Shown here one piece after another: positions 32,512-36,453 of a stretch of DNA of 36,453 nt; within the stretch, counting starts at the first letter, position 1; each line of letters opens with the position of its first letter. The stretch comes from Candidatus Thermochlorobacter aerophilus (GTDB lineage: Bacteria > Bacteroidota > Chlorobiia > Chlorobiales > Thermochlorobacteraceae), in NCBI GenBank assembly GCA_002794105.1, contig PHFL01000002.1, positions 2,478 to 38,930 on the forward strand, given 5' to 3'. The notes beneath the pieces are model-generated. The model ran no database searches. It saw nothing but the letters and a program-made list of their open reading frames with translations, and was not told the DNA's origin. Made by a program: the position numbers and the translations under genes.

Positions 32512-33487
32512 CTTACCGACAGAGAGAACCTTTGCTCAAGCGGCTCATGCTGATATTTCGCATGACGCTACACGTCCTTGTGCAGTGTCGCTCGGGCGGG
32601 GTTTGAACCTGAAAAATCCTGTGCTGCTGGCCTCTGGCACGGCTTCGTTTGGCGAGGAACTTTCTGCTCTCACCAATTTGAATGCCCTTGGTGGCTTGGT
32701 CACAAAAGCCATTTCGCTTGAGGTTCGTGAAGGTAATCCGCCACAGCGCATTGTTGAAACTCCAGCTGGCATGCTCAATGCGATTGGGCTGGCAAATGTT
32801 GGCGTGGATGCTTTTATTGCAGAAAAACTACCGTTTTTGCGCTCGCTCAATCTTGCCGTTATCGTCAATATCGTGGGCAAATCAATTGATGATTACTGCG
32901 AAGTGGTACGCCGCCTCGATGCCGAGCCCGGCATCAGTGGCTATGAAATCAATCTCTCATGCCCAAATGTAAAAGGCGAGTGTATCATTTTCGGTGTCGA
33001 TGCTGGCGCCACGTTTGAAATCACGCAAGCCCTGCGCCAGATTACTCATCGACATTTGATGATTAAGCTGACTCCGAATGTTACCTCTATTGCGCAAATT
33101 GCTCTTGCTGCCGAGCGTGGCGGCGCTGACTCTCTTTCGCTCATCAATACCGTTGTGGGCATGGCTGTCGATTACCGCACCCGCACCCCAAAGCTCAAAA
33201 ACATTACGGGCGGACTTTCTGGACCAGCAATTAAGCCAATTGCGCTAGCAAAAGTATGGGAAGTCTATCAGGCTGTGCATATCCCGATTGTTGGCATGGG
33301 CGGCATTACCTGTTTTGAGGACGCTATGGAGTTTTTCCTCGTTGGCGCTCGCGCTGTGCAGGTGGGCACGATGAATTTCGTCCAACCCCGTATCGGTGAA
33401 ATCCTGGCTCACCAAATTGAGACGCATTTTGCCAACGCTGAATACACTTTCGCTGAATATGTAGGTAGCCTAAGAGTCCCATCTTAA
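32504..33487 (+). CDS. pyrD: Dihydroorotate dehydrogenase, class 1B catalytic subunit
   Basis: Oxidises dihydroorotate to orotate in pyrimidine synthesis; class 1B uses NAD+ through a PyrK iron-sulfur flavoprotein partner. 327 residues, with about 25 residues more than usual at the N-terminus. Motifs: NPVLLASGTASFGEE, GGLVTKAISLEVREGNPPQR, ETPAGMLNAIGLANVG, and INLSCPNVKGE, in which Cys153 is the catalytic base of class 1 enzymes. FMN-binding segments are MIKLTPNVTSI, SLINTVVGMAVD and GMGGITCFEDAMEFFLVGA. The start overlaps the HAS-barrel gene by eight bases, so it is translated from the same message. The pyrK partner is not in the window. Confidence 0.95.
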   Translation: MTNLPTERTFAQAAHADISHDATRPCAVSLGRGLNLKNPVLLASGTASFGEELSALTNLNALGGLVTKAISLEVREGNPPQRIVETPAGMLNAIGLANVGVDAFIAEKLPFLRSLNLAVIVNIVGKSIDDYCEVVRRLDAEPGISGYEINLSCPNVKGECIIFGVDAGATFEITQALRQITHRHLMIKLTPNVTSIAQIALAAERGGADSLSLINTVVGMAVDYRTRTPKLKNITGGLSGPAIKPIALAKVWEVYQAVHIPIVGMGGITCFEDAMEFFLVGARAVQVGTMNFVQPRIGEILAHQIETHFANAEYTFAEYVGSLRVPS

Positions 33488-33725
33488 CATGTTGCGACTT
33501 TTCCCATCTGCTTTTCTAGTGCTCGTGATAGAGCGCACAGCTTATGATGATTAACAATAAATTTAAGCCTCTCTCATGTAACAACACTGCAAACGATAGC
33601 GTATAACTGCACCAGTTCAGGTACAACTTGTTCTTTCCACATCAAAGACTCTGCTTCCTACCGTCAAGCCTTCCTAAGCTTGTAGCAGAGCCTCCTTTGT
33701 TGTTTTGTTGTTTTGTTGATAGAGG
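33488..33725. other. Non-coding stretch between pyrD and a terminator
   Basis: No credible reading frame on either strand. A loose hairpin lies near 33522-33541 (GTGCTC / GAGCGCAC with a bulge). The rest is unstructured to my eye and shows no tRNA, riboswitch or known RNA family. The distance from the pyrD stop to the terminator at 33726 is 238 bases, so this is either a long 3' untranslated region or the body of an independent small RNA. Confidence 0.4.
33696..33718. repeat. Tandem 8-bp repeat, 2.9 copies
   Basis: TTTGTTGT is repeated twice followed by TTTGTTG. It lies directly in front of the terminator hairpin. It is a simple-sequence tract that may vary in copy number. Confidence 0.8.
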
Positions 33726-33755
33726 GTCCCGGCCACTGTGTCGGGACTTTTTTTT
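33726..33755 (+). terminator. Rho-independent terminator
   Basis: GTCCCG (33726-33731) and CGGGAC (33742-33747) form a 6-bp G+C-rich stem with a ten-base loop, followed by eight T residues (33748-33755). It is the clearest terminator in the window and isolates gcvH from the pyrD operon. Confidence 0.85.
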
Positions 33756-33816
33756 CTGTAACTTTTCTCACCTGCACTGAGTTCATTGCGTCTTCGTTCA
33801 AGTCAGGGAAATATGT

Positions 33817-33824
33817 TAACTTTG
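33817..33824 (+). promoter_or_regulatory. Possible -7 element before gcvH
   Basis: TAACTTTG matches TAnnTTTG, ending 25 bases before the ATG at 33850 and after the terminator. A TTG at 33786-33788 is too far to be a good -33 element. No glycine riboswitch-like structure is visible in this short leader. Confidence 0.4.
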
Positions 33825-33849
33825 CACAACTTTCAAATTCGTGCAAAAA

Positions 33850-34230
33850 ATGGACTTCCCTGAAACACTACGCTACACCAAAGAACACGAATGGATCTAC
33901 CTTGAAAAAGACGATATTGCCGTTGTTGGTATCACCGACTTTGCTCAATCTGAGCTGGGCGATATTGTCTTTGTCGACCTTAAAGAGGTAGGAACCGTGC
34001 TCAAAGCTAACGATATTTTTGGCACGGTTGAAGCTGTTAAGACTGTCTCCGATTTATTCCTGCCTGTCGATGGCGAGATTGTAGCACACAATCCCGCTCT
34101 AAAAGATGCTTCGCTTGTCAACAAAAGCCCTTACGGCGATGGTTGGATGATTAAACTCAAAGTGGCAAACCCTGCAGATATTGAAAAACTCATGACTGCC
34201 TCAGAATACCGAGCTCATATTGGCAAGTGA
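33850..34230 (+). CDS. gcvH: Glycine cleavage system H protein
   Basis: Lipoyl carrier that shuttles the aminomethyl intermediate between the P, T and L proteins. 126 residues from the ATG at 33850, matching the usual N-terminus (MDFPETLRYTKEHEW); a GTG at 33841 would add three residues. The lipoylated lysine is Lys64 in GTVEAVKTVSDL. Other conserved parts are VGITDFAQSELGDIVFVDL and LVNKSPYGDGWMIKL. It precedes gcvP by 65 bases and is probably cotranscribed with it. No gcvT is seen in the window. Confidence 0.97.
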   Translation: MDFPETLRYTKEHEWIYLEKDDIAVVGITDFAQSELGDIVFVDLKEVGTVLKANDIFGTVEAVKTVSDLFLPVDGEIVAHNPALKDASLVNKSPYGDGWMIKLKVANPADIEKLMTASEYRAHIGK

Positions 34231-34295
34231 AGTTTTGAACTTGCACTTCTTTTCTTTTGTTCTAATCGTCAGACAACTCCAGATTTTAAGTCAGT

Positions 34296-36453
34296 ATGAA
34301 ACTCAATGTTCAATACCAAGAGAAGTTCGAATCTCGCCACAATGCCTCCGCCCCAGATGTTCATGAGATGCTCAAGACTATTGGTGTCAGCAGCCTTGAT
34401 GACCTGATTGCCCAAGCTCTTCCCGAAGCCATTCGTTTGCCCAAGCCACTTACCCTGCCTGCGGCACAATCTGAGCAGGAGTTACTTGAATCACTTAGAG
34501 CGATTGCGCAGAAAAATAGAATCTTCAAGTCCTACATCGGCATGGGCTATTACAATACTTTCACGCCGCCGGTGATTTTGCGCAACATTCTGGAGAATCC
34601 GGGCTGGTACACTGCCTACACACCCTATCAAGCCGAGATTGCACAAGGGCGACTGGAAATGTTACTCAACTTTCAGACCATGGTGGCAGACCTGACTGGG
34701 ATGGAAATTGCTAATGCCTCGCTTTTGGATGAAGCTACAGCAGCCGCCGAAGCTGTGCATCTGCTCTATGCCGTACGCCCCGCAACCAAGCAAAACAGTC
34801 GCCTGTGCTTTGCATCGGAACTGCTGCATCCGCAAACACTCGATGTTTTACGCACCCGCACTGAATCGCTTGGACTTGAACTTATTGTTGGCAATCATCG
34901 CACACTTGAGCTTCATCAGCCTCAGCTTTTTGCTGCTGTTCTACAATACCCTGCCACAGATGGTCGTCTTGAAGATTACACGGATTTTATTGCTGCGGCG
35001 CATGCTCAAGGTGTCAGCGTTGCGGTTGGTTCAGATTTGCTTGCTCTGACTCTGCTTAAGCCACCTGGCGAAATGGGCGCCGATGTGGTCTTCGGCTCAG
35101 CACAACGCTTTGGCACCCCTATGGGCTACGGCGGACCGCATGCGGCATTTTTTGCTACACGCGAAAGTTTCAAGCGCCATTTGCCCGGACGGCTCATTGG
35201 CGTCTCAATTGATGCTAATGGCAAGCGCGCTCTTCGCATGGCACTTCAGACCCGAGAGCAACACATTCGCCGCGAAAAAGCCACATCAAATATCTGCACT
35301 GCACAAGTTTTGCTTGCCGTAGTTGCTGCTGCTTATGCCATCTATCACGGTCCAAAGGGCTTAAAGGCTATTGCTGAACGCACACACGGTTTGGCTCGCT
35401 TGCTTGCAGAAGGCTTGAACACACTTGGTCTTCATGTGCACCATGAACACTTCTTTGATACACTAACTTTTGATGTGCCGAATCCTTCAGCTGTGCGAAA
35501 AGCAGCGGAGAGAGCCAAAATGAACTTTCGCTACGATAACCAGCGCATTGGCATCTCTCTTGATGAGACCACGACACTTGCCGATGTAGAAAAAATTCTG
35601 CAAGTCATCAGTACTGCCGTCGGCAAAGAGTTTCGTGCCGATTTGAAAGCGATGGCAGAGTCTCTTGAGTTGAATTTGCCTGCATCACTTCTTCGCACTT
35701 CGCCTTTTCTTACGCATCCTGTCTTTAACTCTTACCACAGCGAGCATGAGATGCTCCGCTATCTGAAAAAGCTTGAAAATAAAGATGTCTCGCTTGTCCA
35801 CTCCATGATTCCCCTAGGCAGTTGCACTATGAAGCTCAATGCTGCTGCCGAGATGATTCCGATTACATGGCCAGAATTCAATGCACTGCATCCGTTTGCA
35901 CCTGCTCAGCAAGCAAAAGGCTATGAGTTGCTCCTCAAGCGTTTGCAAGAGTGGCTTTGCGAAATTACTGGTTTTTCTGCCGTATCGTTTCAGCCCAATT
36001 CTGGTGCACAGGGTGAATACACTGGTCTGATGGTGATTCGTGCTTATCATCGCTCTTGCGGTCAGGCTGCTCGCAATGTTGCTCTGATTCCGCAATCTGC
36101 ACATGGCACAAATCCAGCCAGTGCGGCAATGGCAGGGATGCAAGTTGTTGTAGTGCAATGCGATGAGCATGGCAACATCGACATCAACGACTTGGTGGCA
36201 AAAGCCGAACGCTATGCGTCATCTTTAGCCTGCCTGATGGTCACTTATCCTTCCACACACGGTGTGTTTGAAGAGCACATCAAGGAAATTTGTGAGATTG
36301 TGCATCGCTTTGGCGGTCAGGTCTACATGGACGGCGCCAACATGAATGCACAAGTTGGCTTGACCAGTCCTGCCGCTATCGGCGCTGATGTCTGTCATCT
36401 TAATCTGCACAAAACCTTCTGCATTCCACATGGCGGCGGCGGACCGGGCATGG
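34296..36453 (+). CDS. gcvP: Glycine dehydrogenase (decarboxylating), single-chain P protein, 5' part
   Basis: PLP enzyme that decarboxylates glycine and transfers the aminomethyl group to H protein. The frame is open from the ATG at 34296 to the right edge (719 codons seen; full-length enzymes have about 950). The N-terminal half ([70 protein letters not shown]) and the C-terminal half ([49 protein letters not shown]) are joined in one chain, unlike the split gcvPA/gcvPB form. The PLP lysine is Lys706 in [18 protein letters not shown], just before the edge. No frameshift is seen in the visible part. Confidence 0.97.
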   Translation, partial: MKLNVQYQEKFESRHNASAPDVHEMLKTIGVSSLDDLIAQALPEAIRLPKPLTLPAAQSEQELLESLRAIAQKNRIFKSYIGMGYYNTFTPPVILRNILENPGWYTAYTPYQAEIAQGRLEMLLNFQTMVADLTGMEIANASLLDEATAAAEAVHLLYAVRPATKQNSRLCFASELLHPQTLDVLRTRTESLGLELIVGNHRTLELHQPQLFAAVLQYPATDGRLEDYTDFIAAAHAQGVSVAVGSDLLALTLLKPPGEMGADVVFGSAQRFGTPMGYGGPHAAFFATRESFKRHLPGRLIGVSIDANGKRALRMALQTREQHIRREKATSNICTAQVLLAVVAAAYAIYHGPKGLKAIAERTHGLARLLAEGLNTLGLHVHHEHFFDTLTFDVPNPSAVRKAAERAKMNFRYDNQRIGISLDETTTLADVEKILQVISTAVGKEFRADLKAMAESLELNLPASLLRTSPFLTHPVFNSYHSEHEMLRYLKKLENKDVSLVHSMIPLGSCTMKLNAAAEMIPITWPEFNALHPFAPAQQAKGYELLLKRLQEWLCEITGFSAVSFQPNSGAQGEYTGLMVIRAYHRSCGQAARNVALIPQSAHGTNPASAAMAGMQVVVVQCDEHGNIDINDLVAKAERYASSLACLMVTYPSTHGVFEEHIKEICEIVHRFGGQVYMDGANMNAQVGLTSPAAIGADVCHLNLHKTFCIPHGGGGPGM

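Noticed and set aside
33756..33849. A glycine riboswitch upstream of gcvH.
   Set aside because: Only about 95 bases separate the terminator from the start and no paired aptamer structure or second terminator is visible.
34708..35049. Shorter reading frames inside the gcvP region that could suggest a broken gene.
   Set aside because: Direct translation from 34296 gives one uninterrupted P-protein frame to the window edge; the short frames are in other registers.

Overview
The window looks like ordinary chromosome from a Gram-negative member of the Fibrobacteres-Chlorobi-Bacteroidetes (FCB) group, most likely a Chlorobi/Ignavibacteria-type lineage. The reasons are: a C-terminal type IX secretion (T9SS) sorting domain; a large outer-membrane protein with an SprA-like signature; several possible TAnnTTTG -7 promoter elements; weak Shine-Dalgarno use at most genes; and a NAD kinase C-terminus that resembles, from memory, the green sulfur bacterial form. 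The genus is an inference. I see no rRNA, tRNA, CRISPR array, insertion sequence or prophage.

Layout. 1-2999 (+): 3' part of a leucine-type amino-acid dehydrogenase, nusB, a PPP-family phosphatase and nth. 3144-3578 (+): a small unknown gene. 3675-7132 (-): a pair of M16 peptidases, one with an intact zinc site and one without, which probably work together in the periplasm. 7207-8742 (+): an enlarged DppC-type ABC permease. 9009-9635 (+): a Coq4-like protein behind a palindrome-rich leader. 9750-14259 (-): a compact run, in transcription order nadK, thioredoxin-like, miaA, STAS protein, sodium:solute symporter. nadK is broken by three single-base insertions whose net effect restores the frame. 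14396-18251 (+): ABC ATPase, RNase R and a MOSC protein. 18282-19830 (-): an exported unknown protein and a polyprenyl synthetase.

20018-28453 (+) is a cell-envelope and polysaccharide block: a small outer-membrane protein, a GH13 debranching enzyme, a LamG protein with a T9SS sorting signal, and a 1250-residue SprA-like outer-membrane protein. 28727-33487 (+) is a tight four-gene unit: NurA nuclease, a TPR/thioredoxin-fold lipoprotein, a HerA-type HAS-barrel protein and class 1B dihydroorotate dehydrogenase. After a clear terminator come gcvH and gcvP (single-chain glycine decarboxylase), which runs off the right edge.

Most genes are housekeeping. The observations most worth a second look are the triple frameshift in nadK, the NurA/HAS-barrel operon with an uncharacterised lipoprotein between them, the STAS protein with an acidic then histone-like tail, the Coq4-like HDxxHx11E protein, and the SprA-like protein beside a T9SS cargo. 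I did not find an unmistakable new multi-gene system. The NurA/HAS-barrel operon is the best candidate.
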